Shown here: piece after piece, positions 11,771 to 25,100 of the stretch
How the letters are laid out: the number at the start of each line of letters is the position of its first letter
Position numbering within the stretch: position 1 is the stretch's first letter
Assembly (NCBI RefSeq): GCF_036588685.1
Contig: NC_086373.1
Location: forward strand, 51,963,164-52,027,163
From: Mytilus trossulus
Taxonomy: Eukaryota; Mollusca; Bivalvia; Mytilida; Mytilidae
Length of the DNA stretch: 64,000 nt
Direction: 5' to 3'
Made by a program: the position numbers and the translations under genes
Notes under the pieces: generated by a model
Told to the model about the DNA's origin: nothing
Databases searched by the model: none
The model's input: only the letters and a program-made list of their open reading frames with translations

Positions 11771-14337
11771 ATAACATGTATAAGCTGACAAGAATTTTCC
11801 AACTGATAACAAAAACTTAATCATTATCTCCTTATCATACATGCACGTTATGTTCAATACTATATAGTTAAATGGAAAAATAATAATTTACAAAAATGGC
11901 GTAATCAAGAGTTAAACCGCACCGAAAGGAAAATAACTGACACTTTTCCAAATTGGTGCAGTCAGTCCGTATATAGCAAATAGTGGATTAAATCATTTAA
12001 ATATCTAAACATTTGACTTGTAAGACAGTCTCATAAAATCATATGGACAACAATGTTTGAATTAGACTTATTATCTATACAGGGACAACATGTACGCTTC
12101 AAATGTAAAATAAAATTGTTGCAATTTGTCTGCTGCTTTGTCCCGTTGACTTATATATTCTTTTATTTATGTCCTACGATGTAGTTGACATTTTCCTTTT
12201 TTGAAGATAAATGGTACACATTTGTCTTAGAAGTGTCATTAAACAGCTGTTTTTACAAAGACACACACCTTTAATCGTCACGAGCTATAAACTTGTATGA
12301 ATCTAACAAAAAAATACCTAGTAATCAATAATGGATACTTAAACAAATGTTGAACATGAATTAAAAAAAAACAAAAAACATATGACATAGCAAACTGGTG
12401 ATCATGATGATGACCCGGCACACGGATATAAATAGTATGGATATATAATAGTGTGTATTGATTCACATGATCACACATATGATAAAAGACAATGTGATCA
12501 TTTCATAATAGTTTTTAGAGTAAAAATGAGAACGAAATATGCACTCGTTTCGTGTTTGTGCTGTTTTGTCATTAATATATTTTCAGACTAGAATTACTTG
12601 ATATCTATTTTCAGAATTAAAATACACGCGCTATACGTGTAAAGGATAAAGTCATCCCGACTACGGATCGATTTAAATGCAATCTATTTATAAAAACACT
12701 TACTGACAATACGAGATCAATAAGTGGATCGAAGATCATTTTGTACAATGATGTAAATGATAATGTAAAACAAAAACTCAATATATATAAAACTTTGTTA
12801 ACTTTGCCTGCCTGTTTGTAAAGCATTGAATAAGCCTCTTTCTAATATCGATTTGATTAATTTTGTTTTAGATAAAATGGCCTAACATGTTTAGAACAAC
12901 AAAAATATCGGATATCTGTTTCAAATGGACATAACTCAATTTAAAACTAGTTTACCTGTTCTTTTGCTGATATAACTTAGACTTTGGCGTAAAGTTAATA
13001 AAAAAATCTACCACATATTAGGTATAAGACAGCTCACAAAGCAATGTGAGTGCTCAAAATAAATAACGTATCAAAAAGACAAACATCCTGCGAAAATAAT
13101 AGAATAACACTGAATTTCAGACTCATCCCAAACGTTGCTGATATAAACTTTACATTTAAAATCAATTTCTTGACAATCTTACAAGAAATGTATGTTTGAG
13201 AGTGCCTTTTCTTTATAACTTTCTGTTCAATTTCGTATTGTATTTTTCCTTTCTTTTTTCCTTGTTTTATTTGTGAGACACTGCACTGTTGGGTCTCTTT
13301 TAGACAAAACTATTGTCTAGAGTTCACAATTTCAATCCTGGTATCGTTGAGTAGTTAATTTAAATTAAAGAAGAAAAACTCATGAAAATAGTTAATTGTC
13401 ACTTGTGTGGAACTCGTCCACGACAGTGCTGATATTAACATCTGATATACAGTTCATTAATATCTGACAAAACGTGTACACTCAAATGACAGAGCTTAAC
13501 ATGTAACTTTCTGTGGAATATAAAATTTCATGGGACATAATTCCTGTAAAAAAAATAAATCAGTGCTGACTTGTCGAGGGTATTTATACGTACTTTATAC
13601 ATGTCATAACAGTCCTATCAAGTAAAATAGCAAAATAGCAAAGTCAAAAGAAAATTTTAAACGGAAGGTCTCATACCAAATGACAAATTCAAAAGCTATC
13701 AAACTATCAAAAAATATCTAACGAATGAAAAACGACTGTCTTATTCTAGACTTGGTACAGGCATTTCCTTTTATGGAAAATGGCGGATTAAACCTGATTT
13801 GAAAGCTAGCTTAAAATTTCACTTGTATAACAGTATCTTCAAATTAAATTTCATTTACAACGATGTGTGAACAAAACAAACATACATGTTAGATAAAAAC
13901 ATAGAGGTACCACAGTCAAAATTGTGTTATTTTTTAATCACTATAGAACAAAACAAAAAAGACAAAAGTACATAATCAAATATGAAATACAAAAGTACAA
14001 AAAATAAAAAATTATCATGGCACAATAAAACGTCAAAACGGTATTACAAAACAAGGGACAAATATTAATGGTTGATATTTTATTTATATTCAAAGATCAC
14101 TATGACATTTAAATGAGATAATAAACAACGTCAGAACCTACAATATACAATTGAAGACTATCACGTAGTATTTGTGTAGGTGAAACGGAATATTTTCAAC
14201 AAGTTCTTGGTACCTTCCGATAAACTTTAAAAAAAAAGATATGTAGGATTTCGACCGCTAAAATGTATTCGTGTGGTTACGACGAGTAACAGTTTAATAC
14301 ACGTGCAACCGTCGTCATCTGTGAAAACGATATTCCG
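11770..14337. other. Non-coding, no gene seen
   Basis: Low GC, short random frames only. I found no splice-consistent exon or tandem array. Confidence 0.5.
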
Positions 14338-14340
14338 TAA

Positions 14341-16518
14341 TGCCCGCGTCACACTGTCCCGATTTTTATATACGATGGACACCCGAATGCGAAAATTGTA
14401 AGTTCGTACGAAGTTGGTCCCGATCTAGTTAAAATACCAAAAAGTGACCGAAGCAAGTACGATGAATAACGAAGTATATACGATGGTGCCGAAATTAAAT
14501 ACGATAGCAAAAGATGGACATACGAAAGTTAACCAAAGACGGGTATTTAAGCTTCATATCTCAGCCGAAGCCTACACGATGGATCACGAAGGCTACACGA
14601 CGGATAACGATGATGGTGCGATGGCCATACGGTGTCTAAAAGACGTCGTGTACAGCTTACGATGCTTTTAAATTATATGCCAAAGGCATCACGCGTTTTA
14701 AACAAGATAAATAAAGGTAAAATACATGTATGTACATAATACAAGTAAACAAACGATAAAAAAATGCGTTCTACCTGTTTTGAACTTTTTATGATACGAA
14801 CAGAATTTCGACAACATATCGTTTCTGTAGAAGTCTGCCATGCATGGCGGGAAATCGATCTTTTTGTCTAATTCTTATAAAACTTAGTTTATTATCCCCT
14901 CGCCTAATACATGTAAGCTGCGTGTAGATAATTTTTTTATGGACACTATAGAACAAAAATGCTCAAAACTTGGTATGATGTTACTCGTTAAGAATATCTT
15001 TAGCGCTATTAACTTTAATGTTCAAAGGTCAGGGTCACAGTGGTAGTTGTAATACTAATTAATATCACCCTTGTGGATACTCTAAAACCAATATGCTTCA
15101 AAAGATTTTAACCACATTTTGTATATTGTTCCTCCTTGTAATGATCTGACATTTTCTACGTTCAAGGCCAAAGGTCAAGGTCATGTAGATGGACTTGATT
15201 TTTCTCCTTGAAATAGCATAATACACAGGAAATTGGTTGCTAATTTTTTACCCGCTGGTTCTAAAGACAATATTAGAGGTATTTCCAGTTACTGAATGTT
15301 TTGGTTGATTTCTTAATAAAAATATTATGTATCAAATATGCATATTAAATTTACCATTTTCTGCATGTGTCATATACAAATATAGTGTCCATATTTGTCC
15401 CCAATATGTTACATACGAGGGGATGCCACGCTCGACATTGCCTTGTTTGAACAATAAAATGTGTGCACTTGTCTGAATAATCACCCATAATTATGCCCAT
15501 GTTTACTGATCTATCTTAAAGGTAAGGTGTTTGGTTCGTTGATCCCTTTTATTCAAAAAGAGCTTTTTCCAGGAGAATATTATAATAATATAGACAAAAG
15601 GAAGGATGTGGGGAAAGCAACAAATGCGGCAAAATATGACATATAGAATACAAAATGGTCATGTAGTAAACAGTCGTGTGCAAACAAATCAGACGTTACA
15701 TAAAAAATCAGAATAATGAAGAAAAAGTTGGTTTCCCTATATACGTGTACCTGCAGTGTTGGTGTACGAAGCGCGTTTATGATTTTCATTATGTTACTTG
15801 ATATGAAAAATTGACAAAAAATAGTATTTTACTTGTAAAAGTAAATTCTGAGCCTGTAATAGCTGCTCTTCTTGTTCCATTTGAATTAATAGAAACAAAG
15901 CTGTCGCCTTACTTGTTCTCATAGAATCATATGATATGAGTTCCATGTTTTGTGAACGTCTTTCTTAACTGTCGTATTAGACTGACCAGCGCATGGCACT
16001 TAAAATGTATTTAAGCGCAAAAATTAAATTACATTTAGCTGGATTTATTGCCGTCGTAGTTCCATCTTGTTGCCTTCGTACTTTTATTCGATGGCAACAC
16101 GACGGGATTACGAGGTCTTCACGAAGTCGTGTTGCCATCGTAAGATCTTCGGTTAGCTTCGTGATTCATTCGTGCAGACATCGTAATGTCAAAACTGCCC
16201 GATGGAAACGATGGAAACACGAATGCAATACGATGTTCAAAGATGCATTCCCGGTGACATTACGATGGTGAGGATGGTGATACGAACTCAATACGAACCC
16301 TCAACATCGGACGCACCTTCGGGGATTTTTTAACATGTTAAAAAATTTAGAACCCTTCCCGAAGTTGTACCCGAAGGCTTGAAAAAGTGGCCGATGGTTA
16401 AAGATGGTTAAAGATGGCACTACGAATAGCCCGATCTGGATACGATCAGTCCCGATTTTGAAAATTTCCGTAATCGTGTTGTCATCGGCGTTAAAATCGG
16501 GACAGTGTGACACGGGCA
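14341..16518. mobile_element. Harbinger-like terminal-inverted-repeat element, 2,178 bp, non-autonomous
   Basis: Left end TGCCCGCGTCACACTGTCCC and right end GGGACAGTGTGACACGGGCA are inverted copies with one difference, flanked by TAA on both sides (14338-14340, 16519-16521). A 3-bp TAA duplication points to PIF/Harbinger. Subterminal DNA is rich in short inverted motifs (ACACGA, CGATGG, ATACGA). No transposase frame is visible. The middle (about 14880-15440) holds another AT-rich repeat bounded by TTATCCCCTCG and ACGAGGGGATG, apparently nested. Confidence 0.75.
14880..15440. repeat. Nested repeat with CCCCTCG/CGAGGGG ends
   Basis: ATTATCCCCTCGCCTAATAC near 14890 and ATACGAGGGGATGCC near 15415 are inverted ends of a block that differs in composition from the surrounding element. 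It also carries paired AAGGTCAAGGTCA-like motifs (15020-15190). Confidence 0.4.
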
Positions 16519-16521
16519 TAA

Positions 16522-19160
16522 CGGTTAACCAATTTGTGATGATTTCAACTTCCAATCTTGGAACTCTTGGTTTAATAGATTAGTTGTGATTAGAAACCCT
16601 CTATATATATAGGAAATCATGATCAGATACGCTGTCCATAGATTTTTGTATCAACAGGAAGATATATACCGGTATTCGATATGCAGGGGTTGCTAGAATT
16701 TTACGAAATAAAAATCAGGTAGAGTTCGCTATTTGGAGGCTAAACTCATCTTAATGTCGTAAGTTTTGTTCTCAACCGACCCTGCTTGTCAATTTCTAAC
16801 TATAAGTTAAGATATGAAACAGACTTACCTTAAACTGTTGTTACCATTATTTCAAGTTTGATGGGATATACACGTGCATCATTGCCATGACACTATTTCT
16901 TTGTAACTTGCCTGTGATTGGCTGATATTAACTTTTGAGATAACTTTCATAACATTCTGGCACGGAATAGTGTTAACAAGAACGTACGGATGGACAAACG
17001 AACGCCATGTTTTTCTATGTATCTATTACAACGTTTCCCTTTGGGGCGAAAAAAAAAGCGACAATAGTTCGGGAATATATTTTTTTAACTAAGTTCCACC
17101 AATTGAACAACACGGAACTGCGCGTAAATATAGAAAATGAAAATTCACACTTGAGATTTTGTAGAATTTAAAATATATAATATATATTGTGTTACAATGA
17201 TTTATGATCAAATAGATGATCCATAATAAACTCAAAGTGCCATTTGACGTATGCATTACATTTAAGAAGGAAGTATATTAAATCCAATAATCGTAAACTT
17301 AATTATATACTTCTCGTGTTGGTATTTAACCTACTTAAGCGTTGAATTTCTTTTTTTCCCCTAAAATAAAAGCCCCCCAAAAATATAAATCACTTACATA
17401 AATGTACTATTTGGGTCAATTATAAGCGTTTGACAATACATTTCGATAGTTGTTGACTAGGATGTTAGTTCGAACCAGTAAATATAACACAATTGGACAT
17501 TTAGTGACCTTATAGATAACGTATCAGAATACGTTTTGAAGATAAATCACATTTCAAAAAATTTCATAGGTGAAACTATTATATTTTTATAGTCGAATTA
17601 AGTTTTCTATCACTTTAGGACATACAAAGAATACTTTGAGACACCCAAAAATCTAGAGGATTATATTACCATCTTCATATTTCCGCATGTTACATTGTCC
17701 GCTGATAAAGTACATAATAAAGGGAATTGTAATTGTTCAATTTCTTTATTCCGTATTTGTTTTTATTATTTCTGCTAGCTTTTTTTTTTATCAATTTCAT
17801 TTTAGTTTTAGAACTATGTATTGCACTGTTTAAAAAAATTAACATACTTAGATAATCATGATAATACAACAAGAATTTTAATAAATGTTGAACAGAACAA
17901 CTATCCACAAAAATCATTAGAAACCTACGTATACTCTTTTGAGACTCCGATCACGAACCATAATGATTGCTAAACGCAACAAAATAAGAATCTTATGGTT
18001 AGAGTAAAACATCTTATATACCCAATCAGTATAGCAACACTTTTTGATGACTTTTGATTTATTCTGTATAATTATGACACGATGATTTGATTATTCAGAT
18101 TTGTATCATTCATGTTTTTTTTTATTTTGATTAATCTCAATAGAGATCATGACAACTTTGAGTATTTGTTTCGATTGTCTATAAGATTACGATAACGACG
18201 ATCAGTTAGAATAAGCATTTTGCATTTTAATTGATTAAGATTTATTCACCCTTGAAAACCGCTTGTTACATATACTCATAATTGGCAGCTATTTTTTTGC
18301 ATTTTGATATATAGTAAGCTGAAAACATATATATCACTGTAAATCATATCCCACTTTCTGAAGCGGGCAATATGTTGATGGGAGTGGTCTTTGTGTTCGT
18401 TCAAACCGCCTCCGAATAAGTAAATGGTATTGTAAAATGTAACATCATGCTCGCCTCAAGTGCTTGAAGTCATTGGTTCAATACTCGACCTGTTCAAATC
18501 AAAGACTTTTAAAAATATTGATATTTGCGGCTTTTCTATCTGCAAAGAATGCAACATTTAAAAAACAGAGTAGTCTCATGGCGACCATTTATACCTCTTA
18601 TTCTCGTAGTATTTCTGGGGTTAACGTTAGCATTTCAAGGACTTTATCATACATGTATCTGCCCTCCTAAGCACACATTTGTATCCGCTTCGCCTTCTGA
18701 ATCCTTTATCATAATTTATTGATTCTTTCAGAATCCTCTTCATAAAGTCAGTTAAGTTGTTCCTATATTTGATTTGATTTATGGCTTGTTTCCCCTGATC
18801 AAATCTCAAACGATGATTTCATCTTAGGTACAAATAATGTTTATCCGCAACTTCTATGCCCCTTATATCAGATTTTTGTTTTATATCAATGCTTTCGTAG
18901 AACTTTGTATAATATAAAGCCATTTTACACCTATGTATTGTGTTTGATTCAATGGTTTCTTAGATTTCCCATAGTAAATCATATACTTTCCTCTTTCCTC
19001 TATTCCGGAACAGGGGTACAATTTGGTCAATTTGATAGCATTACCTAAATTAATGTGTATTTTTGTTCATTTATAGTCAGATATAAGAACATAACCGATT
19101 CATTAATTAGAATTATTGTCAATATTCGTATACATATGACGAAATTGTTCATGGCTTTCC
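16522..19160. other. Non-coding, no gene seen
   Basis: AT-rich intergenic DNA. Frames near 17.7 and 18.5 kb are short, overlapping on both strands and without domains. Confidence 0.5.
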
Positions 19161-19166
19161 CTTTTT

Positions 19167-20181
19167 AGCTCACCTGGCCCGTCCGTCGTCGTCGTCGTCG
19201 TTAACATTTTTACATTTTAGACTTCTTCTAGAGAACCACAGAATGGAATTAAACAAAACATGGCATGAGTGTTCCTTATGAGGTGCTGACCAAGTGTTGT
19301 TACTTTGTAGCCGATCCATCATCCAAGATGGCCGCCAGCAGGGGACTTAGTTTTACATAGGGCCCTATGGGAAATACATACAAACATTTTCTTTTAGAGA
19401 ACCACTGAATGAAATGATAACAAATATGGCATGAATGTGCTGACTAAGTGTTGTTACTTTGTAGCCGATCCATCATCCACGATATCCGCCAGCGGGGGAC
19501 TTATGTTAACATTGGACCTTATGGGAAATGCGTACAAATGACTTCTTCTAGAGAACCATTAAATGGAATGAACCAAACATAGCATGGATGTTCCTTATGA
19601 GATGCTGACCAAGTGTTGTTACTTTGTAGCTGATCCATCATCCAAGATGGCCGCAAGCGGGGACTAAGTTTTACATTATACCCTATAGGAAATGCGTACA
19701 AATGACTTCTTATATAGATCCACTGAATGGAATGAAACCAAACCTAGTATGAATGTGCCTTATTAGGTGCTGAGCAAGTGTTTTTACTTTGTAGCTGATC
19801 CATCATTCAAGATGGCCACCAGCGGGGGACTTAGATTTATTAGAGAACCACTGAATGGATTGAAACCAAACATAGCATGAATGACCCTAATGAGATGCTG
19901 ACCAAGTGTTGTTACGTTGTCGCCAATCCCACTTCCTATACAGATGGTCGCAAGTGGGGAGATTTAGTTTAACATAGGACCCAAAGGGAAATGCATACAA
20001 ATTTCTTCCTTTAGAGAACCACTGAATTGAATGAAACCAAACATAGCATAAATGTGCCTTTCCTAATGAGGTTGTGGCCAAGTGTTGTTACTTTGTAGCC
20101 AAATTTTGTCTTTTTTTATATGAATTCAAAAACCCAGGTTGTTTCAGGTGAGCGATTTAGGCTCTTGAGAGCCTCTAGTTT
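19167..20181 (+). repeat. AGCTCACC-family element with six internal tandem units
   Basis: Starts AGCTCACCTGGCCCGTCC with a GTC run and ends CAGGTGAGCGATTTAGGC / TCTTGAGAGCCTCTAG. Inside, six diverged units of about 130-170 bp each open with GAGAACCACTGAATGGAATG-like sequence (19234, 19398, 19552, 19716, 19844, 20015) and contain GATCCATCATCCAAGATGGC. Non-coding. Confidence 0.8.
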
Positions 20182-20189
20182 AATTTTTA

Positions 20190-20990
20190 TTAACACACAT
20201 AAACACACTGTCGAATGCAGCAGTATCAATATGTGCATGCAAGACATGAATAACGAATCAAAGTAATTCGTTTTATAATGATTAATAACTTAAATGTCAT
20301 GCAAATCGATGTGATAAAATACTGATATATTTTTTAAAATGTTAATTACAAGTCAAACATCAAGGACGAAATAACTCAAAGGGGAAGTACAAGTACATAT
20401 GTTTTAGATATAAAAAAAATCGACCAGGAACAACCTATATATACTATATAGATAAAATTATATAAAGTTAAAAATAATGTAGTTTAAATTTCTTGCACAG
20501 TTCGCTTATAAGATCTAACAAACTAATGAGGAAGTTCAAAAGATCAATTGGTATATCGATTTATGGTACTCTATGGAATGAGTTAGTAAATATTTATATA
20601 TTACCGTTTTTGTTTGAGTCCCTTTGCTATCGTTTTGAGCAACTTCTCAGCTTTCTTATCATGCCATTGTCTCATACATGTATTAACATATGGAGGTGAA
20701 ATACAAAATTTAGAAATAAAACATATATACAAAAATTATTTTAACGTCCAATCAACCGCAATCTCGTGTACCTTAGACTTTAATCAATTTTCTTACCATG
20801 ATTAAAATAAGACAGATGATAATAACTATGGGGCCAAGATATTGCAGTTAACTGGACTAAAGCTTTGTTACAAAAACAAGGGTTTATGCATGTTTACTCA
20901 CGCCAATTCCTCTTTATCTACTGTAACAGAAAGTCAATGACATGTTGCAATTTAATGTGAAGCTTGTTTTGCCTTGAAATAGGACTTCTA
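20190..20990. other. Non-coding, no feature seen
   Basis: AT-rich, no supported exon or repeat structure. Confidence 0.5.
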
Positions 20991-20996
20991 AATGAA

Positions 20997-21380
20997 ATTG
21001 AGAATGGAAATCTCTAAATGAGATAAAAAAAAAAGACCAAAGAGCAGACAACATCGGAAGGACACCAATGGGTCTCCAACACAGAACGAAAATCTCGCAC
21101 CTGGAGGTAGTCATCAGATCACCCCTAATAAATTTATGTAATAATTAAGTGAAAATGATCACCACACTCAACTTCAAAACATATAAATGAACTTAAATTA
21201 AAGAAAAACAACATACAATACTAACAAAGGTCAGAGGCTCCTGACTTAGGACAACCGCGAAAATGCAGCGGGGTTAAACATGTTTTGTGAGATCTCAATT
21301 CTTCATCTTCATATACCTCTTGTCAATGTAGAATCAAGAAACACACACCAACACGCATATTAAAACCCCTTAAGACCCAG
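20997..21380 (+). repeat. Family 1 copy
   Basis: ATTGAGAATGGAAATCTC, AGAGCAGACAACATC and the CAGCGGGGTTAAACATG block; colinear with 1480-1850. Confidence 0.7.
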
Positions 21381-22048
21381 ATGATAACTGTTGTAATGAC
21401 TCCCTAACTGGCGAAGTGTAAGACACTCTCTTCACATGAAGCGTTGGATTTTTAAGAAATATGGCACTTCTACAAAAGCTTCTGATTTACAGCTGGTACT
21501 TGAGACAATACTATTATATTCATGATAATTGTTTGGACAAGCATTGTTAAAATAGTTGTATGAATTTCAAAAGTATATACTCGTCACAAAAATACGTCTC
21601 TGTTATTGTTTTTTTTTTGTTCTGTGCTGTCGTAATTGGAAGATGTTCGTAGATATTCTGCGGTTTAAAAGTTGAAGCGAATATTATATTATGTATGAGG
21701 GCGTTTTTCTGTGCTGAGTGGTCTTATGTCTGTTTGATCGTTCTGTATCCCTGTTGTCATTTTAGCAATTTTTCTTTAACATTGACATATAAGTGGGATT
21801 TTTGGCTATCCATAACATCAGGTCCAACCCACCATTTCTTTCTTAAACTGTCCTGTAACAAGTCATGAATGTGGCAGCTTTTATCAAATAGTTCGTTTCT
21901 ATTAATGTTGTCGTTTGTTTAAATTCACTTCAGTGTCCTGTTGTTCCCTGTTATGGTGGAAGTGTTTCTTTCGAATTCAGTTTGTTACCCGGATGTGTTT
22001 TCTCTCAATTGATTTATGACTTTTAAACAGCAGTATACTACTGTAACC

Positions 22049-22054
22049 TTTATT
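22049..22054 (-). promoter_or_regulatory. Candidate poly(A) signal of gene A
   Basis: AATAAA on the minus strand, 60 nt past the TAA stop of the RING exon. It lies within a dispersed-repeat fragment, so the terminus may be repeat-supplied. Confidence 0.5.
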
Positions 22055-22113
22055 AGAGTTCTTGACAGTTTCATTACAGATCGAAATCCCTTAACAAATT
22101 ATTACTTTATATC

Positions 22114-25100
22114 TTAACACATTATAGCTTTTACAGTTCCCTTTATAAACACCCGACATATTGGACATCTTCGTAAAGCTGGTGCGCAGTTTGCGCAAGA
22201 CGCCATATGTCCACATGGAAGAAAAACAATAGCAATTGGTTCGTCTAGGCATATTTTACAGGTCTGTTGATCTTTCAGGTTTTGGTTTTCTTCCTCTAAA
22301 CTTCTGATTGATACTGAAAAATAGAATAAAGCAGCTGTAACAATCTAATCTTATATAGTGAATCATACTTTCTGACTACTTCGCCAACTCCAAGTTAACT
22401 TTTTACTTTTTCTCATTAAGCGTATTGCTTATCAAACGCTTTGATTGGTATTGATGGAATGCTATATTCTTATATCAGGGCATATTCGATCTGATTAGAT
22501 AAAGCTATAACTATTTTCTGTTTACATACCACAAAATGATGAAAGTTGTTTAATATACTTAACACATTAAAATATGTATTTACACTCATGATCTGGATCT
22601 ATTGTGGTTTCTGGTTTTTCTATCAGGGCTTTCGAATGACTACTTAGATCTGATTGTTCTACGTGTTCCGTCTTTAGAGTGTTACTAGACTCATGCCTGG
22701 TTGCCTTTTCCTCCACCTTGAATACGGCTTCAAGTAAAATTGTACTAGTTATAACTGTAAAAACGAATATAATTAAGTTGCAGGTTTAATTTACCCTTAA
22801 TTTGAACAATTTCAAAATGTTATTCAATCACTCGTATTGTCACAGTAGCTCCATGCATGTACTGTGAGATTTTAACAACCTTATTCCTTTTTTTCTAAAG
22901 AAATATTTCAATCATAAATGCTTTGAGACAGCTTAAAATTCCCGTTTGAAGCCTTTATCCAAAAATATATAAGAAGGACATTCTTAACATAAAACCGTTT
23001 GGAGTGCTTTTTTTCCTGAGATAATTTGTGTTCCTCTAAGTTCCATTTGAGTTCTTGTAGCAACATTTTTTTTAACAGCAACAAATAACACTAATCACTT
23101 TTGATTACATTAAAATAAATCAAATGGTTGAACTAAAGTAAAATATAAAGATATCTTTTTAAACTTTTAAAATATATATTCAAATGAATAAGAATGTGTC
23201 ATGCATAGTGCACGAATGCCCTACTCGCACCATCATTTGCTATGTTCAGTGGACCATAAAAGTGATCGTATCATAGGGAACATATGTTCTAAGTTTCATG
23301 TTGATTGGATTTCAATTTCGTCAAAACTACCATAACTGAAAACTTTAACCTAAAGTGGGGCGGACGGACGAACGAACGAAGCAAAGATAGAAAAAAAACA
23401 TAATGCCCTTAAGTGGGACATATATATATAAAAACATGTTTAGATTTTGATCTGTGACTAAATCAATCATCGGCAAAATTGCCCTTACATCTTTTCTTTT
23501 TATGTTGACCAACTCAAAAGACTGATAAATAATAGATGTACCTGATATTATTAATTCAAAGGTGATACATGTATAACAACTCCATCATTCAATTAAAATA
23601 AATCCTTAGCTTGATTTTTTTCATTCCGAAGGTAAACAATTTATATACATTTTGAGATCGTAAAGGGACTTTTTAAATGAGATTTAATTTCAAGTTCAAA
23701 CAACAATCAAACAAGTTTGGCATGACGTGTTATTTTAGTAGAAACTAATTGACAAGATCAAAATGTGTGTTTAGAGGGGAAATTTATTGAAGTGTTGTAA
23801 ACTACATTGTATCATATTTTAGGCTGTTAGTTTTCTCGTTTGAATTGTTTTACATTTATCATTTTGAGGCTTTTTATTATAGATGACTATGCGGTATGGG
23901 CATTGCTTATTATTGAAGGCCGTATTGTGACCTAAGGTTGTTAATTTCTGTGTCATTTGGTATCTTGTGGGGAGTTGTTTCATGGCAATCATACCACATC
24001 TACGTTTTATATTTATAGCTTATACTTCACTACGAACAACTTTTTTTAAATCATGCATGCATTAAATCATTTTCAATTTCTCAACAACATATTTAGATCC
24101 GTTATAGATATGTTCGTTTTATAAAGCCGTAAGAAAGAATATATCCATTCCTTTGCGCTTATCTGTAATCATGAAGTTCATTTTCAATTGCATGTATTTA
24201 TAAACGTGCTGTAAAAACAACCTTTCGTTCCTTCTGCCTGAAGTAAATCAAATGCTTTCTTTAACACACTTTCACTGTATCCAAACTCTTTCACAGACAA
24301 CACAACAGGATGAGTACTGAAATCAGTTATAACTTGGTTTTTGTCTGTCGTTGTTAAATCAGATCGCCTACTGCATAAATTCTGAAAAATCAAAGATTAA
24401 TATATTAAGATTGTTTATGTTGTATGGTGTGATTGCTGAAAGACAGTGATTTATTATGATCGTAATTGTCTGAGACAAAACAAGAGTGCATGTACTTGAT
24501 AACTTAATTAACCGAGACAGTTTGCAGGATACCCTTTCAAGAGCTACATTTTAAAGAAATCTGATTCAATAGTATGTCGAAAATTAAACTCATTATAGAT
24601 AATAGGATTGAAATCTTGTTATTGCGCCAGACGTGCGTTTCGTCTACAATAGACTCATCAGTGACGCTGAAAAAAAAGTTAAAATTAAAAAAAAAAAAAA
24701 AAAAAAAAAAAGTACGAATTCAAATTGAAGGATATATGGAATGCTTTATGGCAATACCTCTGATTCTTGTAGTATTGGCTGATATCCATTTGATTGCACC
24801 TCGTCTATAAACTTCTCTCCTTTATTATCTCTAACAAAAACACAGTTCTGGTACCAGCGAGCATGTTCTACCCAAGGCTGATCACCTGGCTCCCAATTTC
24901 GTAAGCCACCACCACAGAAAAAGCACCGGCAGTGATCCTCAATGCCTAAAATAGCATCGAATCAAGTATTTTCATATCATTTTTTTGTTAATTCAGCTAG
25001 TTTTCATTACCTATATCACGTTTTAAAAGGTGTGTATCTGTTATCAATTTCCACTATAGAGCAAAATTATGTCAACTTAAAATTAAAGATGGCCGCCGTA

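Noticed and set aside
15993-16271. 92-codon plus-strand Arg/His-rich frame
   Set aside because: Lies inside the inverted-motif-rich end of the Harbinger-like element; the codons come from CGATGG/ACACGA repeats.
18464-18722. Overlapping plus-strand frames near 18.5 kb
   Set aside because: Two overlapping frames in different phases and one opposite, none with a domain; typical of random sequence.
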